Source: Thermoflexia bacterium (GTDB lineage Bacteria > Chloroflexota > Anaerolineae > B4-G1). From it: a DNA stretch of 60,671 nucleotides. A program made the translations under genes and the position numbers. The notes beneath the pieces are model-generated. The model did no database searches, was not told where the DNA came from, and saw only the letters and a program-made list of their open reading frames with translations. The stretch's first letter is position 1; every line of letters starts with the position of its first letter. Positions 25,806 to 33,683 of the stretch are shown one piece after another. The stretch spans positions 1 to 60,671 of the forward strand of contig DUEK01000128.1 of the NCBI GenBank assembly GCA_011192155.1, given 5' to 3'.

Positions 25806-26378
25806 ATGACAGATATGTGGGAACAACTATCCCGTTATCGAAAAGTCAAACCGCTGCCCAACGGCGCGCGGGTGTTGCTGCGCCCATTGACCAAGGAGGA
25901 CAAACAAAGCTTGGTGAACCTCTTCGCCCGGGCTTCTCAAGAGGATTTGGAGTATTTCCGCGACGATGCGGGCGATCCGGCCGTGGTGGGGAGTTGGGTA
26001 GACAGTCTAGATCTAAAGCGCGTCTTTCCGCTGGTGGCCGTCGTGGATGACAAAATCGTCGGCGACGCCACTCTTCACTTCCGCGAGCGGTATCACCGTC
26101 ACCTGGCGTGGGTGCGCATCTTTCTCGACCGCGACTACCGCCGCCAGGGTATCGGCACATTGATGCTGCGCAGCCTGATTGAGATCGCGCGCCGTTTGAA
26201 CTTGCAGCAATTGTACACCGAAGTTGTGACCACCCAGGGACGGGCGATCAAGGCTTTCCAGGATATGGGCTTTCAACAAGAAGTGACACTGCGCGACTAC
26301 TTCCTCACCAGCGATGGGGAACCACTGGATATGGCGATCCTGGCGCTGCGTCTGGTAGACCGTTCGGGAGAATTCTAG
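25806..26378 (+). CDS. GNAT-family N-acetyltransferase
   Basis: A protein of 190 residues with the GNAT acetyl-CoA-binding signature DYRRQGIGTLMLRSLIEIA and a C-terminal beta-strand region. It starts after a GGAGG site. The neighbours are hdrA upstream and hdrC downstream on the same strand, so it appears co-transcribed with Hdr genes. Acetylation of an Hdr or acetyl-CoA pathway protein would be attractive where acetyl-CoA is the product, but the substrate is unknown. Confidence 0.9.
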   Translation: MTDMWEQLSRYRKVKPLPNGARVLLRPLTKEDKQSLVNLFARASQEDLEYFRDDAGDPAVVGSWVDSLDLKRVFPLVAVVDDKIVGDATLHFRERYHRHLAWVRIFLDRDYRRQGIGTLMLRSLIEIARRLNLQQLYTEVVTTQGRAIKAFQDMGFQQEVTLRDYFLTSDGEPLDMAILALRLVDRSGEF

Positions 26379-26391
26379 AAACCAGGTTTTT
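26378..26391. repeat. Half copy of the GAAACCAGG palindromic repeat
   Basis: A single arm, GAAACCAGGTTTTT, follows the GNAT gene directly; its first base is the last base of that gene's TAG stop codon. The opposite arm is missing. Confidence 0.7.
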
Positions 26392-26404
26392 CCAGGAGGA
26401 AGCA

Positions 26405-26995
26405 ATGACGATTTCCATAAGCGAATCGACGGGAACTGACCTCACGTTCAGAGACGCCGTGCGAGAGCGCAGCGGCGAGGACATTCACGCCTGCTTCTAC
26501 TGTCAAAAATGCACCATCGGCTGTCCGACGGCCTTTGTGATGGATTACAAGCCGGCCCAACTGCTGCGGTTGATCCAATTGGGACAGAAGGACAAGGTGC
26601 TCGGCAGCTCGGCTATCTGGATGTGCGTGGCCTGTGAGACCTGCGGCACGCGCTGCCCCAACCACATCCGGCTGGCGCCGGTGATGGACGCGCTGCGACA
26701 GATGGCGCTGGCCGGAGATTACAAGCCAGAGCCGGCCATTTACGCGCTGCACCGCGCCTTTCTCGATAACATCAAGCTGTTGGGGCGCGTATACGAGTTG
26801 GGCCTGGTAGCGGAATTCAAAACCTTGAGCCTGTTGGCAGGGGGGCCGGCGACCTTGTTCCGTGGACTAGGCGCCGACATAAAGATGGGCACCGGCCTCT
26901 TTTTCAAGGGCAAGTTCGGGATCGTGCCTGAGCGGATCAAGCGAATGGATGAAGTGAAAAAGTTGTACGAGGAGGCCGTCCGTGAGCGTGGATAA
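26405..26995 (+). CDS. hdrC: HdrC-like iron-sulfur protein, second copy
   Basis: A protein of 196 residues with two [4Fe-4S] motifs, CFYCQKCTIGCP and CVACETCGTRCP, in its first half, then a helical C-terminal region of about 100 residues as in full-length HdrC. An AGGAGG site precedes the ATG. It overlaps the following hdrB by 14 bases, which suggests translational coupling. Confidence 0.94.
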   Translation: MTISISESTGTDLTFRDAVRERSGEDIHACFYCQKCTIGCPTAFVMDYKPAQLLRLIQLGQKDKVLGSSAIWMCVACETCGTRCPNHIRLAPVMDALRQMALAGDYKPEPAIYALHRAFLDNIKLLGRVYELGLVAEFKTLSLLAGGPATLFRGLGADIKMGTGLFFKGKFGIVPERIKRMDEVKKLYEEAVRERG

Positions 26996-27869
26996 CAAAC
27001 ATCCAAGTAAAACCATCGAGTACTCGTATTATCCCGGCTGCACGGCGGAGGGCACGTCAGTCGAGTTTGACCGTTCCGCCAGGGCCGTATGCGAGGCCGT
27101 GGGGATTAAATTATTAGAGTTGGAGGACTGGAGTTGCTGCGGGGCCTCGTCGGCGCACAGCCTCAATCACGAGCTTTCGCTCTCGTTGCCGGGGCGCAAC
27201 GTGGCGCTGGCGCAGGAGGCGGGGCTGGATACGGTCATCCCCTGCCCGGCCTGCTACCAGAACAGTATGGCGGCTGACCGGGCCTTTCGTCAGGAGGAGG
27301 ACTGGCGGCATAAGATGGAGTCGCTGCTGGATTTTGAGTACACGGGCCAGGGGCGGCCCCGTCATCTGTTGGATGTGTTAAGCCGCGACCTGGATACAGA
27401 CGCGGTCAAAGCAAAAGTGATCAAACCGTTACAAGGGCTAAAGGTGGCCTCTTACTACGGCTGCGTGCTGGTGCGCCCGCCAGAGGTAACAGGCTGGGAC
27501 GACCCTGAGCACCCGATGACGATGGACACACTGCTCGAAGCGGCAGGCGCGACGCCCGTAGATTGGTCGTACAAGGTGGATTGCTGCGGGGCGAGTATGA
27601 CGTTCCCCATGGGTAGCGTGGTCATAGACCTCTCGACCAAGATCGTCGAGGGGGCCATCGAGGCCGGGGCCGATTGCATCGCTTCCGCTTGCGGCATCTG
27701 CCAGATCAACCTGGAAACGCGGCAAGCGGTTCAAAACAAGATGCCGATCTTTTACTTTACCGAACTGATGGCGCTGGCGTTCGGCTTGCCCGGTGTGGAA
27801 AAGTGGTTGGGCAAGCACACTGTTGACCCGCGTCCGTTGCTGCGAGAGCGGAATTTACTCGCCCGTTAG
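26982..27869 (+). CDS. hdrB: HdrB-like CCG-domain protein, second copy
   Basis: A protein of 295 residues with two CCG domains: YYPGC, WSCCGASSAH and CPACYQN, then YYGCVLV, VDCCGASM and CGICQIN. This is a complete HdrB cysteine set for two noncubane clusters. The start is GTG at 26982, with GAGGAGG just upstream inside hdrC. With the preceding hdrC and the double HdrA downstream it could form a second HdrABC-type complex. Confidence 0.94.
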   Translation: MSVDNKHPSKTIEYSYYPGCTAEGTSVEFDRSARAVCEAVGIKLLELEDWSCCGASSAHSLNHELSLSLPGRNVALAQEAGLDTVIPCPACYQNSMAADRAFRQEEDWRHKMESLLDFEYTGQGRPRHLLDVLSRDLDTDAVKAKVIKPLQGLKVASYYGCVLVRPPEVTGWDDPEHPMTMDTLLEAAGATPVDWSYKVDCCGASMTFPMGSVVIDLSTKIVEGAIEAGADCIASACGICQINLETRQAVQNKMPIFYFTELMALAFGLPGVEKWLGKHTVDPRPLLRERNLLAR

Positions 27870-27880
27870 CCATTTACACG

Positions 27881-27958
27881 ATGGAAAAAACACTGGCAGT
27901 TATCAACCAGGAGATCTTTCAGAAACGCTTTCTGAACGATGCCGACCGCCAGGAGTGA
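27881..27958 (+). pseudogene. Remnant ORF, possibly an internally deleted nucleotidyltransferase-type toxin gene
   Basis: A 25-residue reading frame begins MEKTLAVINQ and ends QKRFLNDADRQE, directly before the small gene at 27962. From memory the opening resembles small nucleotidyltransferase (AbiEii-like) proteins of about 150-200 residues, so this looks like the two ends of such a gene joined after an in-frame deletion. The call rests on very little sequence. Confidence 0.35.
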
Positions 27959-27961
27959 CTT

Positions 27962-28159
27962 GTGAAACAGATTTATCCAGACATCTCTGACATTTTAGCG
28001 GCCAAGTCAAAGCAAAGACGGACGCTCGTAGCATTATCTTGGGAAGATAAAGTGGCGATTGTTGAGCGGATGCGCGCGTTGCTGCCAAAAGGACAGTGGA
28101 AAAATAGACCGGCCGTCCAGCCCGATCCTCCACTCGACGCCTCTGCGAACACGCTATAA
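27962..28159 (+). CDS. Small hypothetical protein, antitoxin-like
   Basis: A 65-residue protein starting at GTG 27962. It has a charged helical segment (LAAKSKQRRTLVALSWEDKVAIVERM) of the kind I associate with small partners encoded beside nucleotidyltransferase-type toxins. It starts four bases after the remnant at 27881, which supports a decayed two-gene module inserted between hdrB and hdrA. No domain is recognised with certainty, and it may no longer have a function. Confidence 0.45.
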   Translation: MKQIYPDISDILAAKSKQRRTLVALSWEDKVAIVERMRALLPKGQWKNRPAVQPDPPLDASANTL

Positions 28160-28183
28160 CGCCATTTCAAATTGAGAGGAATT

Positions 28184-31100
28184 ATGACCAATAACAAAGA
28201 AATGCAACCCAATCAATCCATTTTGGTCGTGGGAGCCGGCATCGGCGGGATGCAGTCGGCGCTGTTGCTGGCCGAAGCCGGGCACAAGGTCTATTTACTG
28301 GATAGCGCGCCCGGTATCGGCGGTTCGATGCACCTGCTCGATCTGACCTTTCCCACCAATTCCTGCGGCCTGTGCCTGATGCTGCCCGGACGAGCCGCCT
28401 ACTGTCCCACTATTGAGTGCGACCTGCACCGCAACATCGAAATTCTGTCCTACGCCGAGGTGATGGGTGTGGAGGGAGAGCTGGGAAACTTTACCGTCAC
28501 GGTACGGAACAAACCGCGCTACGTGCACGTGGAGGCGTGCAACAACTGCGGACTGTGCGTCGACGTTTGCCCAGTGGAGCGGCCCGACCGGTACGAGGGC
28601 GACTTACACTCCGGCAAGGCGATCTACCGCCCGCCGACGCGCGCGATTCCGCCCGCCTACGTCATTGATATGGATTATTGCACCCGTTGCGGCAAGTGCG
28701 TCGAGGTCTGCCCTGTAGAGGCGATTGAGTTGGAGATGGAGGAAAGCGAGTCCCAGGTCAACGTCGGCGCCATCATCCTCAGCCCCGGCTTTGAGCCTTT
28801 CGACGCGCGCCTAAAGGGAGAATACGGCTTTGGCCACTACGATAACGTCCTGACCAGCCTCCAATTCGAGCGCATGGTCAGTTATTCCGGCTCGACCGGG
28901 GCCGACATCGCGCGTCCCTCCGATGGGCAGACGCCCAAACGAGTCGCCTTCATCCAATGCGTCGGTTCGCGCGATGACGCCATCGGGTGTGGCTACTGCT
29001 CCTCCGTCTGCTGTATGCACACGGCCAAACAGGTGGCGGTCGCCAAGCGGCTGCGGCCTGATCTGGACGTGACTGTATTCTTTATGGACATCCGCGCCCA
29101 CGGCAAGGATTTCGACGAGTATTTCGACAGGGTCGAGTCACTGGACGGCGTGCACTACCGGCGCAGTATTGTTTCTTCGGTTCACCAATACCAGCAGACG
29201 CGGAATCTAAAGCTGAATTGCGTGGCCGAGGACGGAAGCCTTCGGGACGAGGATTTTGATATGGTGGTGCTGGCGGTGGGCTTTGCGCCGCCGGTGGACG
29301 CCCAACAGTTGGGGCAATCGCTGGGAATCGAGTTGAACCAATACGGCTTTGGCGTGACGGACACCTTCACCCCCACCGAAAGCACGCGCCCCGGCATCCT
29401 GGTGAGCGGCGCGTTCCGCGAGCCAAAGGACATCCCCGAGACGGTGGTGGAGGCTTCGGCGGCGGCGGCCAGCGCGGCGCGTCTGCTGGGAAGCTCTTTG
29501 GATGAGGAAAAGGTAGAGAGAATAGATGAGAAAGAAGTAGATGAGTTGGCCTGGCCTCGTGTGGGCGTCTTTCTCTGCGATTGCCGGGGCGAGATCGGCG
29601 GGGTGATTGACCTGGAGGCGCTGACTGCTCACACGCGCGGCCTTCGGGATGTGGCGCTAGTGCAATCGCTGGACAACGCCTGCCTGGCCGGTGGAGCGGA
29701 GCAAATTATCCAGGCAGTGGAGGAGCACGAGCTCAATCGAGTGGTGATCGCGGGGTGCGCGGCCCGCCTCTACCAGACCGAGTTCGAGAAGATGATGCGC
29801 CGGGCCGGGCTGAACCCCGGCCTGCTGGAGCGGATCAACCTGCGCGGCGAGGTCGCCTGGGTACACTCTAACGGCAATGGCGCCGGCAAGGCGAAAGAAC
29901 TGGTAGAGATGGGGGTCGCCTCCGTCCGCTTGAGCCAGCCGCAGCAGCAGGCGACCAAAGAAATGTCGCAGCGGGCGCTGGTCATCGGCGGGGGGCTGGC
30001 GGGGCTGACCGCCGCCTCGAGCCTGGCTGAGATGGGACACGAAGTAGACCTGGTGGAGCAATCGGCGGAACTGGGCGGGCAATTGCGCAACACCCGCTAC
30101 ACGCTGGAAGAGGACGACCCCGGCGCGGCCTTGAGTGCGCTGATCGAGCAGGTCGAGGGCAAGGAGCGCGTTCACATCTACAAGGAAGCGCAGGTGGAGG
30201 CGGTCTCTGGCGGCGTCGGACAGTATCAGACGACCGTGGCCCTCCCTGATGGAAAAGAAACGCTGGAACACGGCGCTATCATCGTCGCCACCGGCGGACG
30301 CGAGGTCGCACCAACCGAATATCTTTACGGCCAGGACGAGCGCGTCGTAACCCAACGAGAGCTAGAACACCGCATCACAAATCCCGAATCCCCAATACCC
30401 AATACCGTCGTGATGATCCAGTGCGTCGGCTCGCGGGAGCCGGAACGGCCTTATTGCAGCCGCGTCTGCTGCTCCAAGTCGGTCGCCAACGCGCTCAAGA
30501 TCAAGAAACAGAATCCGCAGGCGAACGTCTTTGTCCTCTACCGCGAGATGCGCACCTATGGCTTTCGCGAGGACTATTACCGCGAGGCTCGCAGCCAGGG
30601 CGTGACATTCCTGCGCTATGAACTGCCGGACAAGCCCCAGGTCTCGATGGACGGGGACAGCCTGACGATCAGCTTGAAGGAACCGATCACTGGCGAGGAA
30701 GTGGTCATCAGCGCCGATCTGCTGGCGTTGAGCGTGGGGATCGAGCCGAACGATAACCGGCCGCTAGCCGACCTGCTTGATCTGCCGCTGGACAAGAACG
30801 GCTTTTTCCAGGAAGAATATCCCAAGATGCGACCGCTGGATTTCACCAAACGCGGCATATTTATGTGCGGACTGGCCCACTCGCCGCGCTTTGCCGACGA
30901 ATCAATCGCGCAAGCGCAAGGCGCCGCGATGCGGGCGGCGTCGCTGCTGGCGCAAAAGAAGCTGGAAGCGCCGACCACGGTGGCGCAGGTGAACACCCGC
31001 CTGTGCTCCGCCTGCGGCCTGTGCGTCGAGGTCTGCCCCTACGGCGCGCGGGTGCTAGAGTCGGGCGCTCCCTACGCCGAGGTGATTGATGTGCTGTGCC

Positions 31101-31213
31101 AGGGCTGCGGCGCGTGCGCGGCCGCTTGCCCGAACAAGGCCACGCAACAGGTGGGAAGTTTTGCGCCCCAGGTGTATCAAATGCTGGATGCGGTGGGGCT
31201 TGAGGGACAGTAA
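28184..31213 (+). CDS. hdrA: Tandem double HdrA (short form fused to long form)
   Basis: A 1009-residue protein with two HdrA modules. Module 1 (about 1-445) has an FAD motif (VVGAGIGGMQ), core cysteines SCGLCLM and an inserted ferredoxin (CNNCGLCVDVCP, CTRCGKCVEVCP), which is the short-form layout. Module 2 (from about 456) has an N-terminal HdrA domain (GVFLCDCRGEIGGV), a second FAD motif (VIGGGLAGLT, about 599), no inserted ferredoxin, and a C-terminal ferredoxin (CSACGLCVEVCP, CQGCGACAAACP), which is the long-form layout. ATG 28184 follows GAGAGGA. The fusion would hold a complete domain set, with two FADs and several clusters, in one chain. Confidence 0.93.
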   Translation: MTNNKEMQPNQSILVVGAGIGGMQSALLLAEAGHKVYLLDSAPGIGGSMHLLDLTFPTNSCGLCLMLPGRAAYCPTIECDLHRNIEILSYAEVMGVEGELGNFTVTVRNKPRYVHVEACNNCGLCVDVCPVERPDRYEGDLHSGKAIYRPPTRAIPPAYVIDMDYCTRCGKCVEVCPVEAIELEMEESESQVNVGAIILSPGFEPFDARLKGEYGFGHYDNVLTSLQFERMVSYSGSTGADIARPSDGQTPKRVAFIQCVGSRDDAIGCGYCSSVCCMHTAKQVAVAKRLRPDLDVTVFFMDIRAHGKDFDEYFDRVESLDGVHYRRSIVSSVHQYQQTRNLKLNCVAEDGSLRDEDFDMVVLAVGFAPPVDAQQLGQSLGIELNQYGFGVTDTFTPTESTRPGILVSGAFREPKDIPETVVEASAAAASAARLLGSSLDEEKVERIDEKEVDELAWPRVGVFLCDCRGEIGGVIDLEALTAHTRGLRDVALVQSLDNACLAGGAEQIIQAVEEHELNRVVIAGCAARLYQTEFEKMMRRAGLNPGLLERINLRGEVAWVHSNGNGAGKAKELVEMGVASVRLSQPQQQATKEMSQRALVIGGGLAGLTAASSLAEMGHEVDLVEQSAELGGQLRNTRYTLEEDDPGAALSALIEQVEGKERVHIYKEAQVEAVSGGVGQYQTTVALPDGKETLEHGAIIVATGGREVAPTEYLYGQDERVVTQRELEHRITNPESPIPNTVVMIQCVGSREPERPYCSRVCCSKSVANALKIKKQNPQANVFVLYREMRTYGFREDYYREARSQGVTFLRYELPDKPQVSMDGDSLTISLKEPITGEEVVISADLLALSVGIEPNDNRPLADLLDLPLDKNGFFQEEYPKMRPLDFTKRGIFMCGLAHSPRFADESIAQAQGAAMRAASLLAQKKLEAPTTVAQVNTRLCSACGLCVEVCPYGARVLESGAPYAEVIDVLCQGCGACAAACPNKATQQVGSFAPQVYQMLDAVGLEGQ

Positions 31214-31215
31214 AT

Positions 31216-32580
31216 ATGGAACGACATAAACCAGCAGCATTGATCATCGGCGCCGGCATCGCCGGCATCCAGGCCGCGCTCGACATCGCCGACGCGGGCT
31301 ACCCTGTCTACCTGGTTGAGCGGGAGCCGAGCGTGGGCGGGCGTATGTCGCAGCTCGATAAAACCTTTCCCACACTGGATTGCTCCTCCTGCATCCTGAC
31401 CCCCAAGATGGTGGACGTGGGCCGCCATCCCAACATCGAGTTGATGACCTATTGCGAGGCCGTCTCTGTCGAGAAGGAAGGTGACACATTCCGCGTACAA
31501 GTGCGCAAAAAGCCGCGCTACGTGGACGTGGACAAATGCACCGGCTGCGGCGAGTGCGCGGCAGCGTGCCGCATGAAAGGGCGCGTGATCAGCGATTTCG
31601 ATGAGGGAATCGCCAAGCGGTCGGCCATCTACGTGCCGTTTCCCCAGGCGGTGCCGCTAAAGTTTACGATTGACCCCAACTCTTGCCTCATGCTGACGCG
31701 AGGCAAATGCGGCAAAGGGCCATTGTGCCAGGAAGCGTGTACAGCCGATGCGATTGATTTCGAGCAGCAGGAAAAGTTTGTAGACCTGGACGTGGCCGCC
31801 ATCATCGTCGCCACCGGCTATGATTTGATAGACCCGCGTACCAAGCCCGAGTTCGCCTACGGAATCTACCCGGAGGTGATGACGGGCATCGAGTTCGAGC
31901 GGCTCTCGTCCGCCTCCGGCCCCACGATGGGTGATATTACCATAGACGGCAAAAAGCCAAAGGACGTCGTGTTCATCAAGTGCGTCGGCTCCCGCGACTC
32001 GCACACGGGCGTGCCCTACTGCTCCCGCTTTTGCTGCATGTACACGGCCAAGCACGCCCACCTGGTGCGAGATAAAGTCCCCGATGCCAACATCACGGTT
32101 TTCTATATGGACGTGCGGGCCTTTGGCAAAGGATACGAGGAATTCTACGACCGGGTGAAACAGGAACAGGTAATGTACCGGCGCGGAGAGCCATCAGAGA
32201 TATACCGGCGCAACGGCAGAGTGGTGGTGCTGGCCGAGGACACGTTGCTGGGGCAGCCTATCGAGGTCGAGGCGGACATGGTGGTGCTGGCGACGGCGGC
32301 CGTCCCCCGGGCCGACGCGGCGGAGACAGCGGCACTGGTGGGGTTGGAAATGTCGCCGGACGGATTCTTCCAAGAGGCGCATCCCAAGCTCCGCCCGGTA
32401 GATACGGAGGTGGATGGCGTCTTTATGGCGGGCTGTTGCCAGGGCCCCAAGGACATTCCAGATACAGTCGCCCAGGCAAAGGCGGCCGCATCATCGGCGC
32501 TGGGGGTGCTGGCGCGACGCGAGAAACAGCTCGAGCAAATGGATCGGGAGGATGGCATTGAAGACAAAAGCAATGACTGA
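31216..32580 (+). CDS. hdrA: HdrA, short form with unusual ferredoxin spacing
   Basis: A 454-residue short HdrA: FAD motif (IIGAGIAGIQ), core cysteines DCSSCIL and an inserted ferredoxin starting CTGCGECAAAC. The second inserted cluster site is unusual: the cysteines are spaced Cx7Cx5Cx3C (SCLMLTRGKCGKGPLCQEAC), while the paralogs at 47530, 49558 and 57988 have Cx7CxxCxxxC. It starts 2 bases after the double HdrA stop and overlaps the HdrC-HdrB fusion at its end. The likely partner is the long HdrA at 33684. Confidence 0.92.
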   Translation: MERHKPAALIIGAGIAGIQAALDIADAGYPVYLVEREPSVGGRMSQLDKTFPTLDCSSCILTPKMVDVGRHPNIELMTYCEAVSVEKEGDTFRVQVRKKPRYVDVDKCTGCGECAAACRMKGRVISDFDEGIAKRSAIYVPFPQAVPLKFTIDPNSCLMLTRGKCGKGPLCQEACTADAIDFEQQEKFVDLDVAAIIVATGYDLIDPRTKPEFAYGIYPEVMTGIEFERLSSASGPTMGDITIDGKKPKDVVFIKCVGSRDSHTGVPYCSRFCCMYTAKHAHLVRDKVPDANITVFYMDVRAFGKGYEEFYDRVKQEQVMYRRGEPSEIYRRNGRVVVLAEDTLLGQPIEVEADMVVLATAAVPRADAAETAALVGLEMSPDGFFQEAHPKLRPVDTEVDGVFMAGCCQGPKDIPDTVAQAKAAASSALGVLARREKQLEQMDREDGIEDKSND

Positions 32581-33682
32581 ACAATTAGAACTCTTTGGTT
32601 GTATTCAATGCGGCAAGTGCACCGGCGGCTGTCCGGTGGCGCGCAAAACGGTGCTAAACATCCGCAGCATGATTTACAATATGCTGGTTGAGCCTGAACT
32701 GGACGTAAAGGCGCACGAAGAGTTGTGGGACTGCACCTGCTGTTTCACCTGCGTCGAGCGCTGCCCCAAGGACGTGCGGCCGGCGGACCTCATTATCGAG
32801 TTGCGAGGTCAATTGGTGGAAAGTGGGCGCATCCCGGAGACGATTGGAGCGGCGCTGATGGGCACCTTCCGCCAGGGGAATCCCTCCGGCATGGCGCGGG
32901 AGGATCGGGCGGCCTGGGTCAACGGCACAGAGGTCAAAGCCGCACAGGAGGGATGCGAACTGCTCTACTACGTGGGCTGCACCCCGGCATACGACCTGCG
33001 CGTACACACCGTCACACGCGCGCTGGCGCGGGCCTTTACGGCGGCGGGGCTAGATTTCGGCACGCTGGGCACTGAGGAGAGTTGCTGCGGCAACGAGATC
33101 AAGCGTATGGGCGAGGCGGGCCTGTTCGAGATGCTGGTCGAGGAGAACAGCGAGTTGTTCCGCAGCGTGGGCGCGAGCCGGTTGGTGACCACATCGCCCC
33201 ACTGCTTTAACACCATCAAGAACGAGTACGGCCTGGACGGCATCGAGGTGCTACACTATACGCAACTCGTTGCCGCGCTGATCGAACAGGGCCAATTAGA
33301 GCTATCCAACGAGGTAAATAAAAAAATCACCTACCATGACCCTTGCTTCCTGGGCAAGCAGAACCACGTCTTTGACGAGCCGCGCGCCATCATCCAGGCC
33401 ATCCCCGGCGTCGAATTGGTGGAGATGGACCGCAACCGCGAGCGCAGTCTGTGTTGCGAGGGCGGCGGCGGGCGCATGTGGGCCGAGGGGACGAACCTGG
33501 AAGAGCGGCTGGCCTTCCAACGGGTACACGAAGCGGCCGAGACCGGGGCTGAAATTCTGGCTGTGGCCTGCCCTTTTTGCCTGCTGACGCTGGAGGACGC
33601 GGTCAAGGTGCAGGGATTGGACGAGCAAATACAAGTGATGGATATTATGGAGCTTGTGAATTTGTCCTTGGGTGAGGAATAG
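32558..33682 (+). CDS. HdrC-HdrB fusion (HdrD-like)
   Basis: A protein of about 374 residues that joins an HdrC-like part (CIQCGKCTGGCP, CTCCFTCVERCP) to an HdrB-like part with CCG motifs (ESCCGNEI; SLCCEGGGGRMW). This is the HdrD layout, with the electron-transfer and catalytic halves on one chain. The start is uncertain: TTG 32558 has GGGAGG 6 bases upstream, and ATG 32573 is also possible; both lie inside the end of the upstream hdrA. Between a short and a long HdrA, it would complete a further Hdr complex. Confidence 0.9.
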   Translation: MKTKAMTEQLELFGCIQCGKCTGGCPVARKTVLNIRSMIYNMLVEPELDVKAHEELWDCTCCFTCVERCPKDVRPADLIIELRGQLVESGRIPETIGAALMGTFRQGNPSGMAREDRAAWVNGTEVKAAQEGCELLYYVGCTPAYDLRVHTVTRALARAFTAAGLDFGTLGTEESCCGNEIKRMGEAGLFEMLVEENSELFRSVGASRLVTTSPHCFNTIKNEYGLDGIEVLHYTQLVAALIEQGQLELSNEVNKKITYHDPCFLGKQNHVFDEPRAIIQAIPGVELVEMDRNRERSLCCEGGGGRMWAEGTNLEERLAFQRVHEAAETGAEILAVACPFCLLTLEDAVKVQGLDEQIQVMDIMELVNLSLGEE

Positions 33683-33683
33683 G

